64,000 bases of DNA from Clarkia xantiana subsp. parviflora (GCA_036873135.1 JAPTYO010000017.1:1240001-1304000); one strand, 5' to 3'. Positions 35,055 to 45,824 are shown, numbered from the stretch's first letter. Notes: generated by a model not told the origin, from the letters alone. Numbers and translations: made by a program.

Positions 35055-35705
35055 TGTTGGATCACGGCGGGAACTCCGGTTACGGTGACGGATTCCTTAG
35101 CTCCTCGCAATCCTGCAGAAGGGGAATAGAGGGCGGTGGCCCAGAATCCCTCTCCGATGCTTAACGTAAGTACGGTGGTCAACAGATCAAGCAAGCAGTA
35201 TTTGTGTGTATGTCAAAAAACGTAACCTTAACCTGGAATAACTTCCCTCCTCTTATAGAGGAAAGGCTATCCCAGTTACCTGATTAGGCGGTTGGATCTC
35301 GATCCACTATCCCACATATCTCGCCGTATATTTTGCCACGTATCTGTACAGTTATACGTATCCCACATATCTCGCCCATTATACCACTACTGTAATCATG
35401 GCGAGATTTCCGGGATTGTGCTCTTACTGGCGAGTCTCGATCATTATCGGAGGCTCCCAAGTTGCATCATTGAGTATTCGGTGTCGGGGAGTGGTGACAA
35501 CTCCCATATCGGGACCGACTACGTCCAGGTCCGATATCTTCGGGGCTCTCCCCTATCGGGGCCATACTTACTCGGGGCCATTCAATATCGGGGCCTCCTT
35601 CCGTCGGAGCCCTTAGCCTTCCAGCAGCCCATCTCCTAGCCCAACGGGCCTAGTCGCCGTTTGCCAATCGTTAAGGGGCCTAACGGCCTTCGCCGGGGCC
35701 CATCA
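35055..35705 (-). repeat. A2 5' LTR
   Basis: 651 bp, inverted relative to the A1 LTRs. Differs from 27960-28610 at two positions noticed by eye. Confidence 0.97.
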
Positions 35706-35710
35706 ATGGT

Positions 35711-38213
35711 GAGCCAGAGGGGGATCGAGGTGAATCCCGAAAAACTAAGGGCGATAGAGGAGATGCAGTCCCCAACCAATCATAGGGAGGTGCAGGTGCT
35801 GAACGGTCGGCTGGCTTCGATGAATCGCTTCTTATCCCAGGCCAGCGACCGGTCGATGCCATTTTTCAGTGTGTTAAGAGCCAACCGACAGTTCGAGTGG
35901 ACTGCTGAATGTGAGGAGGCGTTCCAAGCGCTCAAACAACATCTCCGCGACCTCCCGCCACTTGCGAAGCCAGCTCCAGGCGAGCCACTCTATCTTTATT
36001 TGGCTATTTCTTCGTTTGCAATAAGCTCTGTTCTAGTTAAAGCTGTCGAGGGCAATCAGATTCCTGTCTATTATGTAAGCAAGGCGTTTGCCAAGAGTGA
36101 AATGAATTACCCTCCGATTGAGAAGTACCTCTTTGCGTTGATTATTACTGCTCGAAAGTTACGGCCCTACTTCCATGCGCATGAAATTACGGTGTTGACT
36201 GATCAGCCATTAAAACACTTCTTGAACCGGCCCGATGCGTCGGGGAGACTAGTAAAGTGGGCCGTGGAACTTAGCGAGTTTCGAATTCATTTCGCTCCGA
36301 GAACAGCTATCAAAGGGCAGGCATTGGCCGACTTTATAGTTGAATCTACTATTCCCGATCCTGAAGCAACGGAAACAGTAGAGGGGGCAACCGGGAATAC
36401 CGAAGAGGTCCCGACGGCGGGGCAGTCGGAACAGCCAAATAAGGAAAACACCTGGGAGCTGTACACGGATGGCTCCTCAAGCTCGGATGGATCGGGGGCG
36501 GGGTTCGTATTGATTCCACCAGGTGGGGCGGAGCCACTTCGATATGCATTGGCCCTAACATTTAGAGCCACCAATAACGAGGCGGAATATGAGGCTCTCA
36601 TAACGGGGCTGAAAATCGCAAAGGGCACCGGAATTGAACATTTGAAGGTGAAGTGTGATGCTAGCCTGATTGTAAATCAGGTTCGGGGGCAGTATGGAGC
36701 AAAGAATCCGGTCATGAAGAAGTATCTCCAGGAGGCTAGGACCTTGAAGGAGAGCTTCAAAAGCTTTGATATCGAGGCGATTCCGAGGGAAGAGAATGTG
36801 GAGGCTGATGCCTTGAGCAAATATGCCTTGGGGGCACCTTTGGAAGAGAGTCGGAAGGTACACTTCTTGGAGAAGGTGATTCTATCGACCACCGATCCGT
36901 CGGAGGTGTGCGCTATCGGGACAGGGTCAGAGGAGGAATCCACTTGGATGACCCCGATGATTGTGTACTTAACTACGGGGGCACTTCCTGAAGATAAAGT
37001 GGCAGCGGAGCGACTGCGACGAATGTCAATTAATTACGCGATGGTGGACAACCAGTTGTACAAAAAGGGTCTGCTTTCGACGCCCTTCTTGAAATGCGTG
37101 GCCGAACCCGATACGACTCGGATTCTGAGAGAATTGCATGAAGGAGTCGCAGCCTGTCACGAGGGCGCTCGATCTATCCTGAGGAAGGCGTTGAACCTGG
37201 GATATTATTGGCCTACGATGAATAAGGAGGCAACGGCGCTTGTTCGATCCTGTGACGCGTGTCAGAGATATGCTTCGAATATCACAGCCCCTGCCGCTGA
37301 TTTGATGCCCATTGGGAGTGCTTGGCCCTTCGCACAGTGGGGCATTGACCTGGTGGGACCCCTTCCGAAAGCAAAGAGCCAGTGCACACATCTGCTGGTC
37401 GCGATTGACTACTTCTCGAAGTGGATCGAGGCCAAGCCATTAGCCAAAACAACAGCGGGACATATCATTAAATTCCTTCAGACCCGAATTTTGTCGAGAT
37501 ATGGGGTGCCGAAGGTGATCATCAGTGACAATGGTCCTCCGTTTAATGGGGCCCAGTTGGAGAAGTTCCTGGACGAGTTTGGTATCGAGCATCGGACAGC
37601 ATCCGTCCATCACGCTCAGACCAATGGGCAGGTGGAGGCTGCCAACAAAATCGTGATGGAGGGTTTGAAGAAGAGAGTCTACGCTTTGGACGGAAAATGG
37701 TTGGACGAACTGGAGAACGTGTTGTGGGCGGTCCGAACGACACCCAAGCGGTCAACAGGTGAAACCCCGTTTGCACTTGTTTATGGAACGGAGGCGGTCG
37801 CTCCCGTGGAAATCGCTGTGGCGTCCCATCGAACCAGAAGCTATGAACCCTCGACGAGTCCAGAAGGAGCCAAGATAGGACCTTTGACGAACGACGAAAC
37901 AAGGCGCCTGGAGTTATCCTTGCTAGAGGAGAAACGGCTAGAGGCCGACATAACGCAAGCTCGGATGCGTTTGGCGACGGCCAGGTACTACAATCGGAAG
38001 GTCAAGTCACGACAGTTCTACGCGGGAGAACTGGTCCTACGTCGGAATGAGTTCGCCCTACAAGATCGGATCAATAAGATGTCCCCGAAATGGGAAGGGC
38101 CTTACAAGATCGTAGGCATGCCGGCCCCAAACGCTTACAAGTTAGAAGATCCCGACGGCAAAGTTTTAAGAAACACCTTTAGTGGTGAACATCTGAAGAA
38201 ATGCCATGTTTGA
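35711..38213 (+). pseudogene. A1 gag-pol, C-terminal part: RT end, two RNase H domains, integrase
   Basis: Continues the A1 frame after the ATGGT duplication and is open to a TGA at 38211-38213. It holds the end of RT, a first RNase H-like connection domain (about 35930-36340), the archaeal-type RNase H (YTDGSSSSDGSGAGF near 36460, EADALSKYA near 36800), then integrase: HHCC finger 37135-37265, GIDLVGP near 37345, ISDNGPP near 37523, GQVEAAN near 37628, and a WEGPYKIVG tail. No stop or frameshift is seen, so A1 was probably coding-competent until A2 landed. An ATG upstream at 35661 lies in the A2 LTR and is not a real start. Confidence 0.95.
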
Positions 38214-38339
38214 CAAATAAGTCGCCCGTAGAGGCGCGAAGATGTAATTAAGTCGCCCTGAGTGGTGCATGCTATGTTAAAGACATCAATCAATAAAGAG
38301 GTTACTTCTGATCAAAGTATTCCTGAGTGGTTCTCAATA

Positions 38340-38960
38340 CGTTAAAAAGCGTCGTTGGACGTCCGAAAATCCTTAAGTTTTAAGGTCCGATTAAAAAGCG
38401 TCATTGGACGTCCGAAAATCCTTAAGTTTTTAAGGTTCGATTAAAAAGCGTCATTGGACGTCCGAAAAATCCTTAAGTTTTTACGGTTCGATTAAAAAGC
38501 GTCATTGGACGTCCGAAAAATCCTTAAGTTTTTAAGGTTCGATTAAAAAGCGTCATAGGACGTCCGAAAATCCTTAAGTTTTAAGGTCCGATTAAAAAGC
38601 GTCATTGGACGTCCGAAAATCCTTAAGTTTTTAAGGTTCGATTAAAAAGCGTCATTGGACGTCCGAAAATCCTTAAGTTTTTAAGGTTCGATTAAAAAGC
38701 GTCATTGGACGTCCGAAAAATCCTTAAGTTTTTAAGGTTCGATTAAAAAGCGTCATTGGACGTCCGAAAAATCCTTAAGTTTTTAAGGTTCGATTAAAAA
38801 GCGTCATTGGACGTCCGAAAAATCCTTAAGTTTTTAAGGTTCGATTAAAAAGCGTCATTGGACGTCCGAAAAATCCTTAAGTTTTTAAGGTTCGATTAAA
38901 AAGCGTCATAGGACGTCCGAAAATTCCTTAAGTTTTTAAGGTTCGATTAAAAGCGTCTTA
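38340..38960 (+). repeat. A1 3' UTR tandem array, about 51-bp unit, about 12 copies
   Basis: Same monomer as the A2 array, opposite strand: 'aaaaagcgtcattggacgtcc', 'gaaaaatccttaag' and 'tttttaaggttcgatt'. Copies differ mainly in A/T run length and at a few positions (for example 'cattgg' versus 'catagg'). Confidence 0.93.
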
Positions 38961-39030
38961 GGACGACGGAAAGCCTTAAGGTTCTTAGGGTCCGATATTG
39001 AAAGACGCGACGCACTATAAGTCCCTCACG

Positions 39031-39043
39031 TCTTGGGGGCAAA
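39031..39043 (+). other. Polypurine tract of A1
   Basis: TCTTGGGGGCAAA immediately before the 3' LTR. Confidence 0.85.
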
Positions 39044-39694
39044 TGATGGGCCCCGGCGAAGGCCGTTAGGCCCCTTAACGATTGGCAAACGGCGACTAGG
39101 CCCGTTGGGCTAGGAGATGGGCTGCTGGAAGGCTAAGGGCTCCGACGGAAGGAGGCCCCGATATTGAATGGCCCCGAGTAAGTATGGCCCCGATAGGGGA
39201 GAGCCCCGAAGATATCGGACCTGGACGTAGTCGGTCCCGATATGGGAGTTGTCACCACTCCCCGACACCGAATCCTCAATGATGCAACTTGGGAGCCTCC
39301 GATAATGATCGAGACTCGCCAGTAAGAGCACAATCCCGGAAATCTCGCCATGATTACAGTAGTGGTATAATGGGCGAGATATGTGGGATACGTATAACTG
39401 TACAGATACGTGGCAAGATATACGGCGAGATATGTGGGATAGTGGATCGAGATCCAACCGCTTAATCAAGTAACTGGGATAGCCTTTCCTCTATAAGAGG
39501 AGGGAAGTTATTCCAGGTTAAGGTTACGTTTTTTGACATACACACAAATACTGCTTGCTTGATCTGTTGACCACCGTACTTACGTTAAGCATCGGAGAGG
39601 GATTCTGGGCCACCGCCCTCTATTCCCCTTCTGCAGGATTGCGAGGAGCTAAGGAATCCGTCACCGTAACCGGAGTTCCCGCCGTGATCCAACA
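39044..39694 (+). repeat. A1 3' LTR, 651 bp
   Basis: Direct copy of 24148-24798, followed by the GTTAT duplication at 39695-39699. Confidence 0.97.
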
Positions 39695-39699
39695 GTTAT

Positions 39700-40247
39700 G
39701 TAAAAATATGTCGTCAAGAAACCAACGACGTTTTTACTTTACAAATAAAAATGTTAAATCTGATCACCATAAGAAAAATATTATAACAGTCGTACAACTC
39801 TTAAAAGAGACTTACTTATTACTTATGTCGGTAATAAATGCAAGTTATTGGGAGCATCTATAAGTTCAAAAATTGGTTGTCACTATTAAAATAATAATTA
39901 CCATTAATATTACTAATATGTAAAAATCGTAATCCATAAACAATTGTAGTATATTATATTTTATTGAGAAAATAATTGGCAAAAAATATAATACAAATTA
40001 ATAGTATATAACTTCTCCCATTTCTTGCTAGGCAGAAAATTTCTGAATGAAATTCATTAATGAAAGTTATTTTTTATACATATTTAAGACATACTAACAT
40101 AGATACTTCCTAAATTATGTGAAGCAGTTTAATATTGCATATCTTTAGGCTAGAATTGCAATTCCCAAAATATTGAGGGACACTCTGACCCCATTTTTCT
40201 ATACTAGATCTGCCTATATAATGTAATGGACAATACTAGGAGCATCA
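39700..40247. other. AT-rich intron remainder between A1 and FB2
   Basis: No frame, repeat or motif of note. Interpreted as original MSL intron sequence. Confidence 0.5.
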
Positions 40248-40256
40248 TTGTAATAA

Positions 40257-40426
40257 GGGTTAAGGGTCCTTTTGGTACCACATGTTTGCGAAAAATACAT
40301 TGTTCATACCATTAGTATTTTTTTGTACCAAATTGGTACCACATGTTTCAATTTTGTACCGTTTTCATACCACCGTTAGTGTTCCGTCAAAAATGACCGT
40401 TAAATGGCATGTGCCATACACGTGAG
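40257..40426. mobile_element. Foldback element FB2, left part (split by element B)
   Basis: Begins GGGTTAAGGGTCCTTTTGG, after TTGTAATAA at 40248-40256. The same 9-mer follows the right end at 52066-52074. Together with 51614-52065 it makes a palindromic element of about 622 bp whose two arms pair nearly end to end. Long terminal inverted repeats and a 9-bp TSD point to the Mutator superfamily (non-autonomous). Confidence 0.88.
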
Positions 40427-41120
40427 TGTTGGATCACGGTGGAACTCCGGTACGGATCTTGACGGCAATCCTAGCTCCTTTGCTCCACGTAATCCTGCAA
40501 GTGGGGATAGACCGGGCGGTGACCCAGAATCCCTCTCCGATGCTTAAATGAGTCTCTCGTATGACTGGCAAGCAACAATCTCCAAAGTATATCGAACTTA
40601 ACGTAAGTGATCTGAGGTGACCTTCTGCCCTTTTATAGGCAAAAAGGTGCCTCAGGTACCTGGCGAACCGTTAGGGGTGGTTAGCCCGTATCCCGCTTAT
40701 CTCGTACACGATCTCGCGTATCTTAGCCATGCCCCGCGTATCTCGGCCACGATCCGTGTATCTTAACCACGTTCCGTATATCTCGGCCACGCCCCGCATA
40801 TCTTGGCTTTATCCTCTGGTAACGAGTCCCGACTCCCGTCGGGGACTCCAGAGTTATCTCGTTGTGTCACCGCTCGGGGCCCCTCGTCATCGTGACAGGG
40901 CCAATCATTCTCAGGGATTCATCATCGGGGCCTTAAAGGCTTCTCATCGGGAGCTTCTAGCTCCACTGTCGGGACCGACTCTGTCGGGACCCTGCTTCGT
41001 CGGGACTCCCTTCATCGGGACCCGTCTCCTAGGTCATCTTGACCCTTACTCTGGGCCTGGTGGGCCTGTTTGCCGTTTCCTCGCCGTTAAAGGGCCTGAC
41101 GGCTATAGTCGGACCCATCA
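40427..41120 (-). repeat. B 3' LTR, 694 bp
   Basis: Starts TGTTGGATCACGGTGG and ends GGACCCATCA on the + strand; direct copy of 50915-51608. The GTGAG duplication lies at 40422-40426. Confidence 0.96.
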
Positions 41121-41133
41121 TTTGCCCCCAAGA
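41121..41133 (-). other. Polypurine tract of B
   Basis: TCTTGGGGGCAAA on the minus strand, adjoining the 3' LTR. Identical to the A tract. Confidence 0.85.
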
Positions 41134-41497
41134 CATGAGGGACTTTTAGTTCGTCATGTCTTCCAACTCTCGATTTTCCAAGGCTAGAGTCGGGGATCTG
41201 TTCCTTGGTTCAGTTACTTAATCTTCTCTTCCACGTTTCCTCAGGGTTTTGTAGATAACCGCTATATCCCAAAGGTCTCTTCGGTTCTCTAGTGCATTAA
41301 ATGCAGCAGATAATGGAGTGACGTTTTCGACCCACGTGCCTGATTTTTCGCGCCTGTCCTTTTCTGAAAAGTGCTTTTCAGGCCGTTTCATCATTACGCC
41401 CGTTGTCCTTCTGCACGTTTCATCTCGACGGTCCAGATTAAGACCTTTCGACTTCGACGACTCGGATCGAAGTGTCCTTTCAACTGTCTTCTTCAAC

Positions 41498-41504
41498 TAT
41501 AAAA
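41498..41504 (+). promoter_or_regulatory. TATA box of the antisense gene in element B
   Basis: TATAAAA in the context caactataaaacccta, 164 bp upstream of the ATG at 41668, on the strand opposite to gag-pol. The spacing is plausible for a plant promoter with a leader of about 130 bp. No experiment supports it here. Confidence 0.6.
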
Positions 41505-41674
41505 CCCTAGCCACAGTCACAATTTAACTTTTACCGTCTTCGAATTCTCAAAAGCTCTCTGCGATTCCTCTGCAATTCCAAGCTCTGTGCTTTCGAAGAT
41601 CCTTGGAGTCTTCTCCGATCATCTTTCCGGCGACATCTCGTTCATCTCCTTCAACCTCTACTCCACCATGTCTG

Positions 41675-41765
41675 GTAAGGAAACACTCTTCGTTGTTTGT
41701 TTGTCCCCTTCTTTTTAATTTTTTCCAGAATCCCACTGTATTTTCTTGCCCTGGTTGCTTTTCAG
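41675..41765 (+). other. Intron 1 of the antisense gene
   Basis: GTAAGG donor seven bases after the ATG start, T-rich body, TTTTCAG acceptor. Joining restores the frame that continues through exon 2. Confidence 0.75.
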
Positions 41766-42574
41766 ACAGCGGTTCCAGCTCCGAGGGGAGAAAACCCTTT
41801 AAATTTGACTATGCTCCAAATGAAATTTCCACCACTGCTTATGATGCAGCTCTCCGAGAGGGTTGCATCACCATCACCTGGGAACCTCGTTTCCCTTATC
41901 CTCGGCATCGTCCCTCGAGTGACCCTGAGGTTACTCGTCCCCAGAAAGGGGAGGTATTTGTCTCAACGGGACAAATATCAGCGGGGATCAGGTTCCCCTT
42001 CTGCGGTAACCTGGTCGAGCTGTGCCAACACTACCAAACACACCCTACTACCTTCTCTCCGCATGCCATCTGCATCTGGAACGCCTTTCAAGTCCTCTGT
42101 CTCCGACAGAAGTGGGTCTACAGCCTCCAGCTTTTCCGGACTTTCTACGGGCTGAAATGCAACGAGGCGGGGGTTTGCGCCTTCTACCCTCGGATGCCCA
42201 AATGGAGTAAGCAGCAGCTTGCCCGGCACGGTTGGACCAGTGACACCTGGAAGGTGGTCAAGGGTCGGGGACTCTTGATTGATACGGGGTCTGACAACAG
42301 TAGCTGGAAGAGGAGCTACTTCTTCATCCAACATTCTTCTATTCCTTGGCCTCGGTGGGAGGTGGCAGCAGACCCTCCGCCTGCTTTCCACTCCTATGCT
42401 GATGAGGACTTCGAGACTCTTCAATTGATCCAGCTTTATCGTTGGGGGGAGTCTTACACTCCTCTCAATGCTAACTCTCTGGTGGAGCGGGACCTGGTGC
42501 ACACCGGGGTCCGACTCCTCAGTATTGTCTCTGGGGGGCAGCTCTTCGACGGCCCTTCTAGCGTGGTCCCTTGG

Positions 42575-42617
42575 GTAAAATTTCTAACTTTTTCTTCGTT
42601 TATTGTTTGCAGCCAAG
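42575..42617 (+). other. Possible very short intron of the antisense gene
   Basis: T-rich gap with GT at 42575 and AG at 42617 (43 nt, phase 0) or AG at 42612 (38 nt, phase-breaking). The TTTGCAG at 42612 looks like a real acceptor, which suggests a deletion in or near the intron of this copy. Without splicing the exon 2 frame runs to a stop at 42649. Confidence 0.45.
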
Positions 42618-43607
42618 AAGGTGTTTGTGCTGACCGATTTATTCCTTAAGCAGGGGGAGACCGATGCTGTCCGCCCCTCGCGGAAGAGGAAGTCTGCCAA
42701 GAAGTCTGCTGCTGCCAGGTCGGGGTCTCCTTCAACGGAGCAGCCCAAGCGGCCACGGGTGGATCTGGACCAACTCTTCGAGGTCCAGAATGCTGAAGAA
42801 GGTAAACAACTCCGACTTGCTATTAAATCGTATAAAAGGATGGTTTCGTCGGACTTGATTTCCTCGACCAAGAAGGGCCGAATTGCTGATGTCAAAAGGA
42901 TCCTTCGAGGTGAAACTCCCCGAGTCTTGAAGGCAGGCTACTATCATTACCGCGGGAAGGATCAATACGTCTCCCGACGTATCATTTGGTGTAAGAATCC
43001 CGATGAACTTCCTGACTACCTATCTGAAGCTCTTCATCCTCCAGGTGCAGGTCGCTCGGGAGCTTCCTCGGGTGCTGCAGCTTCCACAGATGCACCGCCT
43101 TCAGCGGGGGTGCCTCCCTCGGCTGGAGAGAAGGCACCATCTGGTGAACAGTTTCGCCAGGTGGAGACTCTGGACTCCTCCGAGGAGACCGGCGGGGTTG
43201 ACCCCCCTCAATAGCGTCGGAAGGCGGGGCAATCCCCCTTGAAACCAACCCCTCAGGGGCCGCCTCCTTCGTCTTCTCCGCAGCAGCGGGAGCTCTCTCC
43301 TATCCATGACTTTTCTCCCTCCCCCGTCCGGGCCGAGACGGAGATGTGCCCTTCTCTTCCCCGTCCCATCTCTCCCCTGGCTCTTGATGGGGACTTCTAC
43401 AGGCCCTTCAACTCTTCACAGGCCGATGCCCCCTGGGCTCCGATCCAGACGCTCCAGGGAGTCCCGCTCACACAAGGGGAACAGGACCAAGAACTGGCCC
43501 TGCATCTGCTGGCGGGTTCCATCCTGCCCTCTATGCGACATCCGATCCACCTCAATCGGACGCATATGCAGCGGGACGTCAGGGATATGGCTGTGTGCCG
43601 CATCGAG

Positions 43608-43683
43608 GTGCGACTTCGCTTTTTCCTTGTTGATCGATAAATTGGGTCTTTTGTCCTTCTAACACTTTTCCTTTTGATTGCAG
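43608..43683 (+). other. Intron 3 of the antisense gene
   Basis: ATCGAG|GTGCGA donor and TTGATTGCAG|GAG acceptor, 76 nt, T-rich, phase 0. It removes an in-frame stop (43638-43640). Confidence 0.75.
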
Positions 43684-44479
43684 GAGCTCGGGGATTACAA
43701 CCGCCTCATCGGGTATGTCATTGCCTATGATGAGGCCCGGGAGCGGGACCGAGGAGTCCGCGAGCAGCTTCAAGCGGATCTCAAGGCCTCCCAGTCTTCG
43801 CGGGGGAAGCTGGCCAAAGAGCTGGCTGCCCTCAATGAGAAGATTCGGGGCCTTCAGCAACAGATCGCGGACTTCGAGGGGCTCTTGAGGCAAGAGCGGC
43901 AAGAGCGTGGGGCAGTCGTGGATCGGCTGACCCAGGAGAAGAAGGCCGTCGAGGACCAGCTGGTCCTCGAGAAGAAGGCTCTGGAGGAGCTGATCGCGGG
44001 GTTCCCGGCACGGCTGGCCGAAGCGGAGGCCAAGGGTCGGGAGGACTATCGAAGGTCGGAGGGCTTCCAAGCTGACGCCACGAAGTTCTTTGGCGCAGAG
44101 GTGGAGAACATTCTCTTCAACGCCGTTGAGGAGCTCCACCTGGAGTACGGGGACGCCATCAACTTCGACAAGTCTCCTTCCCTCGCTCCCTTTGCGAAGA
44201 AGTACTTTGCTCTTTCCGAGGAGAGTGATGGGGGGAGTACCCCCGTAATTGTTGAAGACGCCTCTGAGCTTCCAAGTGCGGACGCCCCGACGGCCAATCC
44301 TCCCGAAGCCAATCCTGTGGACCCCTCTGCTGCTGCTGCTGACAAGGACCAAGCTTGAATGCTTTTATCTTTCAGAGTCCTTGTATTTTCTTCTTTTGTG
44401 TCGTCGTCGGGCCTTCGAGCCCTTTATCAATATTAGACTCCTTTAATTCCGATGTCTTGTTGTCTTTCGTCTTTCCCGA

Positions 44480-45300
44480 CTATTTAACAACTCGCACCAC
44501 TTAAGGCGACTTAGCATCGAGTGCATCACTTAAGACGACTTAGTTCTTTAGCAGTCGAAACTTCGATACTTACGAATTTCTCATACGTCCTTCCCGACGA
44601 TTAATAACTTGCACCACTTAAGGCGACTTAATATCGGGTGCATCACTTAAGACGACTTTATTCGTTACTTAGGATAAACCTAAAGATCGCGCACCACTTA
44701 AGGCGACTTAATCCCACGCATCCCTTAAGACGACTTTTGAATACTTAGAATAAATCTAAGTATTGTGCACCACTTAAGGCGGCTTTCATCGTGCACCATT
44801 GAAGGCGACTTTCATCGTGCACCACTGAAGGCGACTTTCATCGTGCACCACTGAAGGCGACTTTCATCGTGCACCACTGAAGGCGACTTTCATCGTGCAC
44901 CACTGAAGGCGACTTTCATCGTGCACCACTGAGGGCGACTTTTATCGTGCACCACTGAAGGAGACTTTCATCGTGCACCAATGAAGGCGACTTTCATCGT
45001 GCACCACTGAAGGCGACTTTCATCGTGCACCACTGAAGGCGACTTTCATCGTGCACCACTGAAGGCGACTTTTATCGTGCACCACTGAAGGCGACTTTTA
45101 CACTTAGCATAAATCTAAGGACAAATCTTATTTGGAAGCGACCTCTTTATTAATTGGCATAAGATAAGCTTACATCGAATTAAACGATAAACAGCATACA
45201 CCACTTAAGGCGATTTTATATCGGGCACCACTTAAGGCGACTTTATCGGGCACCACTTAAGGCGACTTTCTCGGGCACCACTTAAGGCGACTTTCTTCAA
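44480..45300 (-). repeat. Element B 3' UTR tandem repeats (26-bp core array)
   Basis: The core array 44765-45110 has about 13 units of roughly 26 bp (atcgtgcaccactgaaggcgactttc). Looser variants ('caccacttaaggcgactt') flank it at 44490-44760 and 45195-45295. It lies between the end of the antisense gene and the end of integrase, i.e. in the 3' UTR of the gag-pol transcript. Confidence 0.93.
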
Positions 45301-45824
45301 GCATGGTGTTTCTTCAAGTGTTCGCCACTGAAGGAATGCTTTAACGGTCTGCCATCGAGGTCTTCCAACTTGTATGCGTTCGGAGCTGGCATCCCCACGA
45401 CCTTATAAGGTCCTTCCCATTTTGGTGACATCTTGTTGATTCGATCCAAAAGGGTGAACTCGTTGCGACGCCAAACCAGCTCCCAGACGAAGAACTGTCG
45501 GGACTTCACTCGCCGATTATAGTACCTGGCCGTCGCTAAGCGTATCCGTGCTTGGACTTCATCGGCTTCCCGCCTTTTCTCTTCAAGTAGGTCCAAGTCC
45601 AGACGTCTCACTTCATCGTTCGTTAGGGGTTCGTAATATCTCATCCGATGGGATGCCACAGCTACCTCCACAGGAGCGACAGCTTCCGTGCCATAAACAA
45701 GGCCAAACGGAGTCTCCCCTGTTGATCGTTTGGGTGTCGTTCTAACAGCCCAAAGTACATTTTCCAGTTCGTTCAGCCATTTGCCCTTCAAAGCATAGAC
45801 CCTCTTCTTCAGGCCATCCATCAC
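45297..45824 (-). pseudogene. B integrase C-terminal fragment
   Basis: 175-codon frame matching the integrase tail of A (KRVYALKGKWLNELENVLWAV, then KWEGPYKVVGMPAPNAYKLE). Separated from the rest of integrase by a 1-nt deletion near 45836-45845. Confidence 0.92.

Larger units (their letters stand above)
27960..35705 (-). mobile_element. Ty3/gypsy element A2 (same family as A1), minus strand, inside A1 pol
   Basis: Complete 7746-bp copy with two 651-bp LTRs, PBS, gag, pol, 3' array and polypurine tract, in reverse orientation to its host A1. TSD ATGGT. Two LTR differences were seen by eye (near 28238/35333 and 28380/35475). The coding region has a +1 frameshift and a stop (see the gag and pol entries), so it cannot make a full polyprotein. 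Confidence 0.96.
24148..39694 (+). mobile_element. Ty3/gypsy element A1 (Tat-like), plus strand, split by A2
   Basis: Two 651-bp LTRs (TGATGGG...CCAACA), TSD GTTAT, PBS, gag-pol, 3' tandem array and polypurine tract are all present. Without A2 (27960-35705) and one TSD copy, the element is about 7.8 kb. Two LTR differences were seen by eye (near 24567/39463 and 24573/39469, both transitions), so the insertion is recent. Two RNase H domains and no chromodomain fit the Tat lineage. Mobility is blocked by A2. Confidence 0.95.
41668..44358 (+). pseudogene. Antisense additional ORF of element B (PF04195-like, spliced, one stop)
   Basis: Runs opposite to gag-pol between integrase and the 3' LTR. 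Predicted exons are 41668-41674, 41766-42574, 42618-43607 and 43684-44358, giving about 826 codons. Intron 1 (GTAAGG...TTTTCAG, 91 nt, phase 1) and intron 3 (43608-43683, 76 nt, phase 0) fit cleanly. The middle one is only 43 nt if the phase is kept. Exon 2 resembles the 'putative gypsy type transposon' domain (PF04195), with GIRFPFCGNLVELCQHY and KWVYSLQLFRTFYGLK. Exon 3 is basic, then Pro/Ser-rich. Exon 4 is a long charged coiled coil (about residues 605-745). An in-frame TAG lies at 43212-43214. Such antisense ORFs are known in Tat elements; their function is unknown. Confidence 0.82.

Noticed and set aside
35661..35710. ATG at 35661 as start of an 850-codon A1 pol protein
   Set aside because: The first 17 codons lie in the A2 LTR and target duplication. 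The real reading comes from the A1 gag-pol frame upstream of A2.
43579..44352. 257-codon minus-strand frame over the coiled-coil exon of the antisense gene
   Set aside because: Shadow frame. The + strand reading has intron phase agreement and a coiled-coil pattern.
44765..45110. Regular short repeats that could suggest a CRISPR-like array
   Set aside because: Repeats are contiguous with no unique spacers, and the context is the 3' UTR of a plant retrotransposon.
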